Shown in pieces: positions 10,257 to 18,509 of a stretch of 64,000 nt of DNA; the first letter of the stretch is position 1; the number at the start of each line of letters is the position of its first letter. The stretch spans positions 1 to 64,000 of the forward strand of contig JBCAXE010000015.1 in the NCBI GenBank assembly GCA_038534195.1. The letters run 5' to 3'. Source of the DNA: JAJFFW01 sp038534195. Its GTDB lineage: Bacteria; Pseudomonadota; Alphaproteobacteria; Caulobacterales; Parvularculaceae. The translations under genes and the position numbers were made by a program. The notes below the pieces were generated by a model. That model was not told the origin of the DNA. It ran no database searches and was given only the letters and a program-made list of their open reading frames with translations.

Positions 10257-10276
10257 AAGGGCGCCCTTATGACAGA
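10249..10276. repeat. 28-bp perfect palindrome covering the trmB start codon
   Basis: Half-site TCTGTCATAAGGGC followed directly by its reverse complement. On the minus-strand transcript one arm carries AAGGG and the other carries CCCTT and the ATG, so folding would pair the ribosome-binding site and start codon. As DNA it could equally be a symmetric operator. Confidence 0.85.
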
Positions 10277-10284
10277 AGCGCGGC

Positions 10285-10326
10285 TGGACCACATCCAAAA
10301 ATCTTTGAACCAAGGGATGTGGTCCA
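10285..10326. repeat. Inverted repeat upstream of trmB
   Basis: Twelve-base arms TGGACCACATCC and GGATGTGGTCCA separated by 18 bases. It lies 8 bases from the trmB palindrome. No T-run follows on either strand, so it is not a standard terminator. Confidence 0.75.
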
Positions 10327-10385
10327 AGTCTTTGTTTACGCTTGTTTTGTCGCAAAACCCAACGCCCGCCGTTTGCGAACGCGCT

Positions 10386-10964
10386 CTATATGTCGTTGCT
10401 CTTTTCGCGCAATTCCTCGATCAACGCGCCCTCGTCCGTGGCGCTGTCCCCGCCGCCAAAAACAATTGCGCCAGAGGTGTAGCTGGACCCGAACGTGGTG
10501 ACGAGGTTCACCGTTTGCCCGAGGCCGGAGCCAAATTCATCAGGGGTGATGGATGACAGCGGATGAATGAATGTCGCCCAGACGACGCCTTGCGCAATCG
10601 CGTACCGCGCGTCGAGCGCGCTTTCGAAATTCGCTTGCATCAGGCGGATCATGATTTCCGGTTCGATTTCATCAAGCGCCGTAACGGCTGACACAAGACG
10701 CATGCGGTCAGCGTTCGTATCATAGACGAGCGTAACAGGCACCGTGTTGACGCGAAACGTTGCGCCGCTTGCGCCAAACTCAGCAGTCGGATCAATGCGA
10801 CGCACCGCCTCGCGAAGCGCCGCCGCCGCAGCCACAGCCGGATCGCCGAGCGCTTGTTCCGGCGCCGGCGCGGCCTCAAGCTCAGGCGCGGAATCCTCTT
10901 GCGCACAGCCGGGCTGTGAAAAAGCCGCCAGAAAAAGGGCGCTCGCCAAAATAGGTATCCGCAT
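10386..10964 (-). CDS. Predicted lipoprotein, possibly YbjN/secretion-chaperone-like fold
   Basis: ATG 10962-10964, preceded by GAGGA, gives a short signal peptide ending in SQPGC and thus a 192-residue putative lipoprotein. An Ala/Pro/Glu-rich linker follows. From about residue 55 the protein alternates helix and strand (AALREAVRRIDPTAEF, then VNTVPVTLVYD) in a way that recalls the YbjN/type III chaperone-like fold; this is a weak impression. A glycine/serine-rich stretch lies near the C-terminus. Function unknown. It is downstream of metK but separated from it by a terminator. Confidence 0.55.
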   Translation of the reverse strand: MRIPILASALFLAAFSQPGCAQEDSAPELEAAPAPEQALGDPAVAAAAALREAVRRIDPTAEFGASGATFRVNTVPVTLVYDTNADRMRLVSAVTALDEIEPEIMIRLMQANFESALDARYAIAQGVVWATFIHPLSSITPDEFGSGLGQTVNLVTTFGSSYTSGAIVFGGGDSATDEGALIEELREKSNDI

Positions 10965-10997
10965 AGGTTCCTCACGTGTCGATGCGGCCATAATAAC

Positions 10998-11023
10998 AGA
11001 AAAAGCCCCGCAATGCGGGGCTT
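10998..11023 (-). terminator. Intrinsic terminator of metK
   Basis: Nine-base stem AAGCCCCGC / GCGGGGCTT with a 3-base loop, followed on the minus strand by TTTTTC. It lies about 30 bases after the metK stop codon. Confidence 0.85.
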
Positions 11024-11051
11024 CTCGAAACTGTGATGCGGTTTGAAGACG

Positions 11052-12275
11052 CTAGGCGAGCGCCGCCTTTAGAGCATCCACAAGGTCTGTCTTTTCCCAG
11101 GAAAATCCGCCATCGGCGTCAGGCTCGCGACCAAAATGACCGTAAGCGGCGGTGCGCGCATAGATCGGTTTATTGAGGTCAAGGTGACGACGGATGCCTG
11201 ACGGCGACAAGTCCATCACATCGCCAAGCGCGCGCTCAATCGCCTCGTCCGCATACTCGCCTGTGCCGTGTTGGTCCACATAGATCGACAAGGGCTGAGC
11301 AACGCCGATCGCATAGGAAAGCTGAATGGTGCAGCGTTCCGCGGCGCCGGAAGCCACCACGTTTTTCGCTAGATACCGCGCCGCATACGCCGCCGACCGG
11401 TCAACCTTGGTCGTGTCTTTACCGGAGAAAGCCCCGCCGCCATGGGGCGCCGCGCCGCCATAGGTGTCGACGATAATCTTGCGCCCGGTGAGGCCGGCGT
11501 CGCCGTCCGGTCCGCCGATGACGAACTTGCCCGTGGGATTGACGTGCCAGGCGCAATCAGGCGCGATCTCAAGGCCGCTTAGCGCTTCACGCACATAAGG
11601 CTCCACGACGGTGCGGACTTTGTCCGAATCCCAGCTTTCATCAAGATGCTGGGTCGAGACGACGATGCTGGTAGCCGCGGCGGGTTTGCCATTTTCATAA
11701 TGAACCGTGACCTGACTTTTCGCGTCCGGACCGAGCGAACCCGCATCGCCTTCGCCTTTGTGCCGCGCGGCGGCCATCAATTCGAGAATCTTGTGGCTGT
11801 AATAGATCGGGGCCGGCATCAGCGCCGGCGTTTCCTTGCAAGCATAACCGAACATGATGCCCTGATCGCCCGCGCCTTCCGCATTTGCGTCGGCCGCTTT
11901 ATCGACGCCTTGCGCAATGTCCGCAGACTGACTGTGGAGAAGAACGTCCACATCGGCGGTCTTCCAGTGGAAGCCGTCTTGCTCATAGCCGATCGATTTG
12001 ATCGCAGCGCGGGCCGCCTCCACGATGGGTTCCGCTTTCACTTTGCCGCCCCCAGCATAAAGCGCTTCGGGCACGCGAACCTCGCCGCCGATGACGACTT
12101 TATTGGTGGTTGTGAGGGTTTCGGCCGCGACGCGCACGTCCCAGGGGTTCATGCCATTGGCGACAGCTTCGCGATAGATGAGATCGACAATCTCATCAGA
12201 AATGCGATCACATACCTTGTCAGGATGGCCTTCAGAGACGCTTTCGCTGGTGAAAAGATAAGACTGGCGGGCCAT
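11052..12275 (-). CDS. metK: S-adenosylmethionine synthetase
   Basis: Makes SAM from methionine and ATP as a cytoplasmic tetramer. The N-terminus is canonical: LFTSESVSEGHPDKVCDRISD. The flexible-loop and P-loop-like motifs GDQGIMFGYA and GGGAFSGKDTTKVDRSAAY are both present, as is the family insertion typical of alphaproteobacteria. ATG 12275 (MARQSYLFTS) is the conserved start; the frame extends seven codons further without support. It stands between an Xre regulator and trmB, a conserved alphaproteobacterial order. I saw no recognisable SAM riboswitch in the leader. Confidence 0.98.
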   Translation of the reverse strand: MARQSYLFTSESVSEGHPDKVCDRISDEIVDLIYREAVANGMNPWDVRVAAETLTTTNKVVIGGEVRVPEALYAGGGKVKAEPIVEAARAAIKSIGYEQDGFHWKTADVDVLLHSQSADIAQGVDKAADANAEGAGDQGIMFGYACKETPALMPAPIYYSHKILELMAAARHKGEGDAGSLGPDAKSQVTVHYENGKPAAATSIVVSTQHLDESWDSDKVRTVVEPYVREALSGLEIAPDCAWHVNPTGKFVIGGPDGDAGLTGRKIIVDTYGGAAPHGGGAFSGKDTTKVDRSAAYAARYLAKNVVASGAAERCTIQLSYAIGVAQPLSIYVDQHGTGEYADEAIERALGDVMDLSPSGIRRHLDLNKPIYARTAAYGHFGREPDADGGFSWEKTDLVDALKAALA

Positions 12276-12381
12276 GGAACCTGCGCTCCCTTCCATATAA
12301 AGAAAAGTTTATGTGTTTCGGCACGGCTTGTACCCAAACGCATCCGCGCTGTCTATGGCTCTGTTTTTGACGGCAGGAAAC

Positions 12382-12804
12382 TTAGTCAGCGCCGGCTTTC
12401 TCGCCCTCAGCGATCGCCCGCACCAGATCAAGGACCCGTTTTTTCACCTTCGGATCTTCGATCTCTGCGTAATAGCGGCAAAGCTGAACGCCGTCCGGCG
12501 TATTCAAAAGCTCCATGAACGAGGCGTCGCCGTTGCCTTCGGCGAAGCCTTGGGCAGGTGCGTTTGATGAATAATCATAATCGTCAAATAAATACTGGAT
12601 CGGTACATCGAGAATCTTGGAGATCTCGAAGACACGGCTTGCGCCAATGCGATTAACGCCCTTCTCGTATTTTTGGATTTGCTGGAAGGTCAGGCCCAGC
12701 GCTTCGCCCAGCTTATCCTGGCTCATGCCGATCAGTGTTCTTCTGAGTTTTACGCGCGCGCCAACGTGGACATCGACTGGATGCGGAGATTTAGTCTTTT
12801 TCAT
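12382..12804 (-). CDS. Xre-family HTH transcriptional regulator
   Basis: A 140-residue DNA-binding protein. The helix-turn-helix is VGARVKLRRTLIGMSQDKLGEALGL followed by TFQQIQKYEKG near residues 15-60, and a helical C-terminal part probably serves dimerisation. This type is conserved upstream of metK in alphaproteobacteria; rhizobial PraR-like proteins are relatives. ATG 12804 (MKKTKSPHP) is preferred over the in-frame TTG four codons upstream. Two dyads in its leader suggest autoregulation. The assembly gap begins 112 bases upstream. Confidence 0.88.
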   Translation of the reverse strand: MKKTKSPHPVDVHVGARVKLRRTLIGMSQDKLGEALGLTFQQIQKYEKGVNRIGASRVFEISKILDVPIQYLFDDYDYSSNAPAQGFAEGNGDASFMELLNTPDGVQLCRYYAEIEDPKVKKRVLDLVRAIAEGEKAGAD

Positions 12805-12820
12805 TTTTCGCCCCAAATGA

Positions 12821-12847
12821 AGAACGCGCGCCTCCCTGACGCGTTCT
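12821..12847. promoter_or_regulatory. Inverted repeat in the leader of the Xre regulator
   Basis: Eight-base arms AGAACGCG and CGCGTTCT with an 11-base spacer, 17 bases ahead of the ATG. Possible operator or leader hairpin. Confidence 0.45.
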
Positions 12848-12867
12848 CAAATACTCTCCCTTCGTGA

Positions 12868-12879
12868 TGTTATATAACA
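12868..12879. promoter_or_regulatory. Candidate operator/-10 region of the Xre regulator
   Basis: A 12-base perfect palindrome, TGTTATATAACA, about 64 bases upstream of the regulator start. It contains a TATAAC element that could be the -10 box, so a repressor bound here would block transcription. Confidence 0.4.
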
Positions 12880-12916
12880 CTTTTTCCGACACGTGAAGAT
12901 TGAGAATAAAGGCCAA

Positions 12917-13016
12917 NNNNNNNNNNNNNNNNNNNNNNNNNNNNNNNNNNNNNNNNNNNNNNNNNNNNNNNNNNNNNNNNNNNNNNNNNNNNNNNNNNNN
13001 NNNNNNNNNNNNNNNN
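12917..13016. other. Assembly gap (100 N)
   Basis: Exactly 100 undetermined bases, the usual placeholder for a gap of unknown size. It lies between the visible end of lnt and the leader of the Xre regulator. Any reading frame drawn through it is artificial. Confidence 0.99.
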
Positions 13017-14578
13017 GCCACCACGGCCAACGCCAAAACCATCAGAATAAAGAAAGAGTCGCCGACAGCCGCGTAAATCGTTCCTTTCAGCGGTTTCGGC
13101 AGCGGTGCGTCGACAGCGCCGGTCTCGTAAAGCGGCAGCCGAGCAACGTAGACGCCCCGCGCGTCAATAAGAGCGGAAATCCCTGTGTTGGCGGCTCGCG
13201 CCATCGGCAACCCGGTTTCAATGGACCGCAAGCGCGCCTGATCAAGGTGCTGGCGCGGGCCGGACGTATCTCCATACCAGGCGTCATTAGTGACGGTCAC
13301 CAGCCACTCGGGCCGGCGTCCTTTGGGATACATCGCGCCTGGAAAAATCGCCTCGTAGCAAATAAGCGGCGCGAATGAGGGCCCGCGAAACGAGAACGCC
13401 TGCGGCCCGGCGCCGGGCGTGAATCCGTCTTCAAACGGCGCAAGCTGGGATAGGCCAAGCGCGCGCAGAACGCCCTTTAACGGCAGATATTCGCCGAAGG
13501 GCACAAGGTGGTGCTTGTCGTAATGCGCAACGGCGCGGCGCCCTTCCGGCGTTGGTTCGACAAACGCGATAGAGTTGAAAAATCTTTGCGTTCCTTGCGC
13601 ATCTTCCTCACGCCGCACGGACCCGGCGATCAGCGTTGCATTGTCAGGCAGCGCGGCGGAGAGCTCGCTCAGCGCCTCGTCCACCTCATCGATGACGGGC
13701 ACGCCGTTTTCAGGCCAGATCACAAAGACCTGCGCATCGCTGGCCTCTATCCCTTTCGATAGATCAAGGTGACGCTCAAAATTGCGCCACCAAAACTGAG
13801 GGTCGATTTTCTCCGTTTGCGCAATACTCGGCTGGACGATGCGGACATGTGTGTTCGCATGCGTATCGGGGCCGATCATGGCGAGGCGGAGCACGCCGAC
13901 AGCGAAGAGCACAGCAGTCCCGCCGGCCATGATCAGCGTTCCTCGCCAACGCGCGCCGTGACGGTCGATCGTCATCGCCGGCGCTAGCGCGAGAAGCGCC
14001 GCCGCCAGACTGAGGCCGTAAGCGCCCCAGATCGCCGCTGTTTGCGCGCCGACCGCGGTGCCCGCCAAAGCTTGACCAGGCAGGTTCCACGGCAATCCTG
14101 TCAAAATATGACCCCGCGCATATTCAAAGATCATCAATGAGAGCGCAAAGACAACACCCCGGCGCCATCCCTGCCGCCAGAACGCCACCGCAAGCGCGCA
14201 TGCGCTCGCGTAAAAAAACGCCAGAAACGCCGGCATGCCGGAAACTGCAAACGGAATCATCCAGGCGAATTGATCCGCCTGCACCAGAAAGGCGAAGCCA
14301 AGCCAATAGAGCCCAACAAGGAAATAGCCGAACCCAAAAAACCAACCGATCATCGCGGCGGTACGAATGGGGCGCTTCGCTTCTGCGGCGCCGTCGAGCA
14401 AAATAATCAGTATCGTGAAGCTTAACGCCAACAGAGGAAGGAAATAGAACGGCGCGAGCGCCAGCGCCGCCGCGACGCCTGAAGCGAAGCTGACGCCCCG
14501 GCGGCGCCATCCGCGTAATTGAGAAAACGTGTGGTGGAAGCGGCGCAGCGCCTGCGCGCCTTTCGTGTCAGCGACCAT
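13017..14578 (-). CDS. lnt: Apolipoprotein N-acyltransferase, 3' end lost in gap
   Basis: Inner-membrane enzyme that adds the third acyl chain to lipoproteins. The N-terminal half has several membrane segments (for example FYFLPLLALSFTILIILL). The nitrilase-like domain has the catalytic Glu in IWPENGVP, Lys in YDKHHLVPFGEYLP, and Cys in PLICYEAIFP; RAANTGIS is also typical. About 520 residues are visible and end in the last membrane helix (GDSFFILMVLALAVV), so only a short C-terminus should be missing. The ATG overlaps the corC-like stop as TAATG. The many predicted lipoproteins in this window are its expected substrates. Confidence 0.95.
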
Positions 14579-15507
14579 TATTCAGCCGCATTCGCAAGCG
14601 CATCAGCGGCGACGGCGCGGCGGCGGACCAGGATTTTTCTGATTTTGCGCGCATCGGCTTCTTTCACTTCAAAGTCGAGCCCTGAGGGATGAGAAAGCAC
14701 TTCGCCGCGTTGAGGGACGCGTCCCGCGAGGGAGAAGACGAGACCGCCCAGCGTATCGACCTCTTCTTCATCATGATCGCGGTCAATATTGACGCCGGTA
14801 AAATTCGCGAATTCCTCAAGTTCGACGCGCGCATCCGCCTCCCAACCGCCGTCGGCGCGAACGACGATCATGGGTTCCTGATCGTCGTCATGTTCGTCGT
14901 TAATATCGCCGACAATCTGCTCAACGAGATCTTCGATGGTCAAAAGACCGTCGGTGCCGCCAAATTCGTCGATCACCAGCGCCATGTGAATGCGCGACGA
15001 CTGCATTCGAAGGAGCAAATCGATGATGCGCATGGACGGCGGCACATAGAGGATTTCCCGCAATATCGATTTCAGGATCGGCGCGGCGTCGCCTTCGGCC
15101 TCCATCGGATTGGCGAGCAAATTGACCACGTCCTTGATGTGCGCCATGCCGATGGGGTCATCGAGATCGCCGCGATAGACGGGCATGCGCGAATGGCCGG
15201 CCTCGGCGAATGCTTCGATCAGATCCTGCATCGGGGTCGAGACGTCGAGCGCCACAATGTCGGCGCGCGGCGCCATGACGTCGACCACGCGTTTTTCGTC
15301 AAAGGCGATGACCCGCTCGATCATTTCGCGCCGCGTGCGCGGAAGCTGGTCGCCAGAAGCGCTTTCGGTCTTTTCGATCGTCGCCGCGAGCCCATCTTCC
15401 GCGGGCGTTTTGCCGAAGGCCGCTCTAAATTTTGCGAATATGCCGCCCGAGCCTTGCGCCGAACGTTCGCGTTCGTCTTTCGAGCCGCCGGCCGTCTCGC
15501 TCGTCAT
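14578..15507 (-). CDS. CorC/HlyC-type CBS-domain protein
   Basis: A cytoplasmic CBS-pair protein of the CorC/TlyC group, lacking the DUF21 membrane domain. The paired CBS modules occupy about residues 70-200 (MAPRADIVALDVSTPM, then HSRMPVYRGDLDDPIGMAHIKDV). The acidic linker EFGGTDGLLTIEDLVEQIVGDI precedes the C-terminal CorC/HlyC domain. Members are tied to magnesium/cobalt efflux or membrane integrity; the exact role here is unproven. The ATG overlaps the ybeY stop as ATGA, and the stop overlaps the lnt start, so these genes are coupled. Confidence 0.9.
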   Translation of the reverse strand: MTSETAGGSKDERERSAQGSGGIFAKFRAAFGKTPAEDGLAATIEKTESASGDQLPRTRREMIERVIAFDEKRVVDVMAPRADIVALDVSTPMQDLIEAFAEAGHSRMPVYRGDLDDPIGMAHIKDVVNLLANPMEAEGDAAPILKSILREILYVPPSMRIIDLLLRMQSSRIHMALVIDEFGGTDGLLTIEDLVEQIVGDINDEHDDDQEPMIVVRADGGWEADARVELEEFANFTGVNIDRDHDEEEVDTLGGLVFSLAGRVPQRGEVLSHPSGLDFEVKEADARKIRKILVRRRAVAADALANAAE

Positions 15508-15992
15508 TCGTCGCACCCCTCATAGGGATTGTTGACGCCCAGTTGCGCCAGAATCCTGACCTCGAGCTTTTCCATCACGCCAGCGTCATCGTCCGTTTGG
15601 TGATCATAACCTACCAGATGCAGTAGCCCATGGACAATAAGGTGGGCCGCGTGGTCCGCCAACGCAACGCCGCCATCTGCGGCCTGGCGCGCGCAGGTCT
15701 CAAACCCAAGCGCCACATCCCCAAGAAACGCCTGCGCCGCATCGCCCGACGGAAACGATAAAACATTGGTCGGCTTATCCACATCGCGAAAGGACGCGTT
15801 GAGGGTTTTCATGGCCGCGTCGTCCGTAAATAGAAACGAGACAGAACCGTCGAGCGCGGGCGCAGCCGCACGCGCCGCCGCGCAGCATTCGCCGACCAGA
15901 TGATCGACTGCGATACTACGCCAGCTCTCATCGTCCACACGGATGTCGATCACTCGTGAGACTTCAGGATCGCCCGCCATCTCGCCGCTCAT
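15504..15992 (-). CDS. ybeY: Endoribonuclease YbeY
   Basis: Metal-dependent RNase involved in 16S rRNA 3' maturation and ribosome quality control. The zinc motif HGLLHLVGYDH is intact, and NVLSFPSGD and GDVALGFET are family signatures. ATG 15992 gives 162 residues, normal for the family, and overlaps the phoH end by 29 bases; an ATG at 15980 is an alternative. The longer frame to 16094 lies entirely within phoH coding sequence and is not supported. Confidence 0.95.
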   Translation of the reverse strand: MSGEMAGDPEVSRVIDIRVDDESWRSIAVDHLVGECCAAARAAAPALDGSVSFLFTDDAAMKTLNASFRDVDKPTNVLSFPSGDAAQAFLGDVALGFETCARQAADGGVALADHAAHLIVHGLLHLVGYDHQTDDDAGVMEKLEVRILAQLGVNNPYEGCDE

Positions 15993-16941
15993 ATGCCTTG
16001 ATAATCCGCGACACGAGCGGGTGACGCACCACGTCAACCGCTGTGAACCGCGCCACCGCCACGCTTTCAACGCCCTCAAGCAGCGAGAGCGCATCAGCGA
16101 GACCAGACGCGACGCCGGGCGCGAGGTCCGTTTGCGTCGGATCGCCCGTCACCACCATATGCGAGCCTTCGCCGAGGCGCGTCATGAACATTTTTATTTG
16201 CGCGACCGTCGCGTTTTGCGCCTCATCCAGAATGACAGCCGCCCGGGTCAGGGTCCGTCCGCGCATGAAAGCGAGCGGGGCGATTTCGATCTCGCCGGAC
16301 CCAAGGCGCCGATCCACATAATCCGTGTAGAGCATATCATAGAGAGAGTCGTATAGCGGGCGCATGTAAGGATCGACTTTTTCCTTCATGTCGCCCGGCA
16401 AGAAACCGATTTGCTCACCGGCCTCCACCGCGGGGCGCGAAAGGATAATCCGTTCAACCGCGCCCGACATTAAGAGCCCGACCGCATGCGCCACCGCAAG
16501 ATAGGTCTTGCCGGTGCCGGCGGGTCCGACCCCGAAGGTCAGATCATTGTTGCGTAGCGCGCCGAGATAGCTAGCTTGATTAGAGGAGCGCGGCCGGATC
16601 GTCCGTTTCGGCGTGCGAATCGAAATGTCAGTATTCTGCGTGTCCGTCGCCCCCTTTTCAGGCGCCGCCGCCACATTACCAGCGGCCCGCACGTCGCCGA
16701 CCGAAAGCGCTTCGCCGCGCTCAAGACGGCCATAAAGGTTTTTCAAGGCCCCGAGCGCCTGTTCGCGGGCTTCCAGGTCGCCGGAAACTGCGAGCCGATT
16801 GCCGCGCGGATCAATCCGTACGCCGAACGCTTCTTCAAGGATCATGAAATGCGCATCATGCTCGCCTGCAAGCTCTGCGATCAGGCGGTTGTCGTCAAAC
16901 GTAACATGCGCAACGGCTTCAGTGCTCAAAATGTCTCCCAT
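15964..16941 (-). CDS. phoH: PhoH-like ATPase (YbeZ)
   Basis: P-loop ATPase of the PhoH family, usually encoded beside YbeY and thought to assist RNA metabolism. An N-terminal KH-like region (about residues 10-80) is followed by a low-complexity linker and the ATPase core with Walker A GPAGTGKTYLA and Walker B AVILDEAQNA; VVTGDPTQTDL is the sensor-like motif. First gene of phoH-ybeY-corC-lnt. Only 39 bases separate it from miaB, so miaB may belong to the same transcript. Confidence 0.95.
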   Translation of the reverse strand: MGDILSTEAVAHVTFDDNRLIAELAGEHDAHFMILEEAFGVRIDPRGNRLAVSGDLEAREQALGALKNLYGRLERGEALSVGDVRAAGNVAAAPEKGATDTQNTDISIRTPKRTIRPRSSNQASYLGALRNNDLTFGVGPAGTGKTYLAVAHAVGLLMSGAVERIILSRPAVEAGEQIGFLPGDMKEKVDPYMRPLYDSLYDMLYTDYVDRRLGSGEIEIAPLAFMRGRTLTRAAVILDEAQNATVAQIKMFMTRLGEGSHMVVTGDPTQTDLAPGVASGLADALSLLEGVESVAVARFTAVDVVRHPLVSRIIKAYERRDGGRS

Positions 16942-16980
16942 GGCGAAGCGGCTTTCACGATCGGATGCACAAGAATGCGC

Positions 16981-18366
16981 CTATCCGTTAAGGGCGCCGG
17001 CCAGCGCATTCGGCGTGACGGCCTCAATTCGCACCTCTTCGATACATCCTATCATGGATTGTGGCGCCTCGACGTGAACGCTTTGCAAATAGGGGGATCG
17101 GCCGATCAACTGGCCGTCGTGCCGGCCCGTTTTCTCAAAAAGCACCGGCAGAATTGCGCCTTTCTGAGCGCGATTGAAGGCTTGTTTCTGGTCTTCCAGG
17201 AGCGCCTGCAGGCGCGCGAGACGCGCGTCTTTTTCCGGTTCCGGCACCTGTTTCGGCATAGCGGCCCCCGGCGTTCCGGGACGGCGGGAATATTTGAACG
17301 AATAGGCCGACGCGTATGAAATATCGCTCACCAGCGCCAAAGTTTCCTCAAAATCCTCAGTCGTTTCGCCTGGAAAACCAACGATGAAGTCCCCCGACAA
17401 GGCGATATCGGGCCGTGCGGCGCGGATCCGGGCAATGAGGGCGCGATAAGCCTCCGCGGTATGGCCGCGGTTCATGGCTTTCAGCATCCGGTCGGACCCC
17501 GCCTGCACCGGCAAATGCAGATAAGGCATCAGTTTTTCTTCGTCGCCGAGGGCGTCGATCAGCGCGTCATCCATGTCGCGCGGATGCGATGTGGTGAACC
17601 GGAGGCGATCGAGCCCGTCAATTTTTGCAAGGTGTCGGCAAAGCTGGCCAAGCCCCCATGAACCATCTGCGTTAGGCTGAATTTCGGCGCCAAAATGTCC
17701 TTCCGGGGGCGGCGACGCCCAGGCGTTTACGTTCTGCCCGAGGAGCGTGATCTCGCGCACGCCCTGCGCGGCGAGTGCGCGCGCCTCTGCGACGATGGCG
17801 TCCACTGGCCGCGAGACTTCGGCGCCCCGCGTATAGGGCACGACGCAAAATGTGCAGAATTTATCGCATCCTTCCTGCACGGTCAGGAAGGCGGTCGGCC
17901 CTTCGGCCTTGCGCGCCGCCAGACGGTCGAATTTCTCTTCAACGGCGAAATCGGTTTCCAGAACCTCGCCGGCTTCCCGAGCGTTCCGCGCCAGCATCTC
18001 CGGCAGCCGGTGATAGGCCTGAGGTCCGAAAACGAGATCGACCTGAGGCGCGCGAGCGGTGATTTCAGGGCCCTCCGCCTGCGCCACGCAACCGGCGACC
18101 GCAAGGGTCATCGCGCCGCCGGCGGCGGCCTTTCTGTCCTTCAGCTTCTTTAAGCGTCCGAGCTCGGAGTAGACCTTTTCAGCGGCCTTTTCGCGGATAT
18201 GGCACGTGTTCAAAATGACGAGGTCGGCGTCATCCGGCGCATCGGCCACATGATAGCCGAGCGGCTTCAGAAGGCCCGTCATCCGTTCTGAATCATAGAC
18301 GTTCATCTGACACCCATAGGTGCGGATAAACACTGATTTAGACTTTTGATGCTCTATTTCAGACAT
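16981..18366 (-). CDS. miaB: tRNA-2-methylthio-N6-dimethylallyladenosine synthase MiaB
   Basis: Radical-SAM methylthiotransferase converting i6A37 to ms2i6A37 in tRNA. The N-terminal domain has the three auxiliary-cluster cysteines (YGCQMN, NTCHIREKA, AGCVAQ). The radical-SAM motif is CDKFCTFC, and TLLGQNVNAW is diagnostic of MiaB. A C-terminal TRAM domain follows (LIGRSPYLQSVHVE). Length 461 is typical. It is divergent from the DUF1223 gene and leads the phoH-ybeY-corC-lnt series. Confidence 0.97.
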   Translation of the reverse strand: MSEIEHQKSKSVFIRTYGCQMNVYDSERMTGLLKPLGYHVADAPDDADLVILNTCHIREKAAEKVYSELGRLKKLKDRKAAAGGAMTLAVAGCVAQAEGPEITARAPQVDLVFGPQAYHRLPEMLARNAREAGEVLETDFAVEEKFDRLAARKAEGPTAFLTVQEGCDKFCTFCVVPYTRGAEVSRPVDAIVAEARALAAQGVREITLLGQNVNAWASPPPEGHFGAEIQPNADGSWGLGQLCRHLAKIDGLDRLRFTTSHPRDMDDALIDALGDEEKLMPYLHLPVQAGSDRMLKAMNRGHTAEAYRALIARIRAARPDIALSGDFIVGFPGETTEDFEETLALVSDISYASAYSFKYSRRPGTPGAAMPKQVPEPEKDARLARLQALLEDQKQAFNRAQKGAILPVLFEKTGRHDGQLIGRSPYLQSVHVEAPQSMIGCIEEVRIEAVTPNALAGALNG

Positions 18367-18509
18367 AAGGCGCGCATCTATGCGTCAGGCGGATAGCGGA
18401 ATCAATAAGCGCGGCAATTCCGGCTCGCTTAACGGTCGCGCAGTTGTGACAGTTGGTGCGATTGAAGGAAGCGGCGCGATCCGCGATAAGGATAAAAAAC
18501 GAAAAGCTC

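Noticed and set aside
12276..12381. Possible SAM-responsive riboswitch ahead of metK
   Set aside because: I could not find the conserved core of the SAM/SAH or SAM-II motifs in the leader.
11646..12518. Plus-strand frame of 290 codons across metK
   Set aside because: Antisense shadow of metK and the Xre gene; no family resemblance.
12791..13016. Continuous lnt frame running through the N block into the regulator leader
   Set aside because: The bridge consists of undetermined bases and the residues after it do not resemble an Lnt C-terminus.
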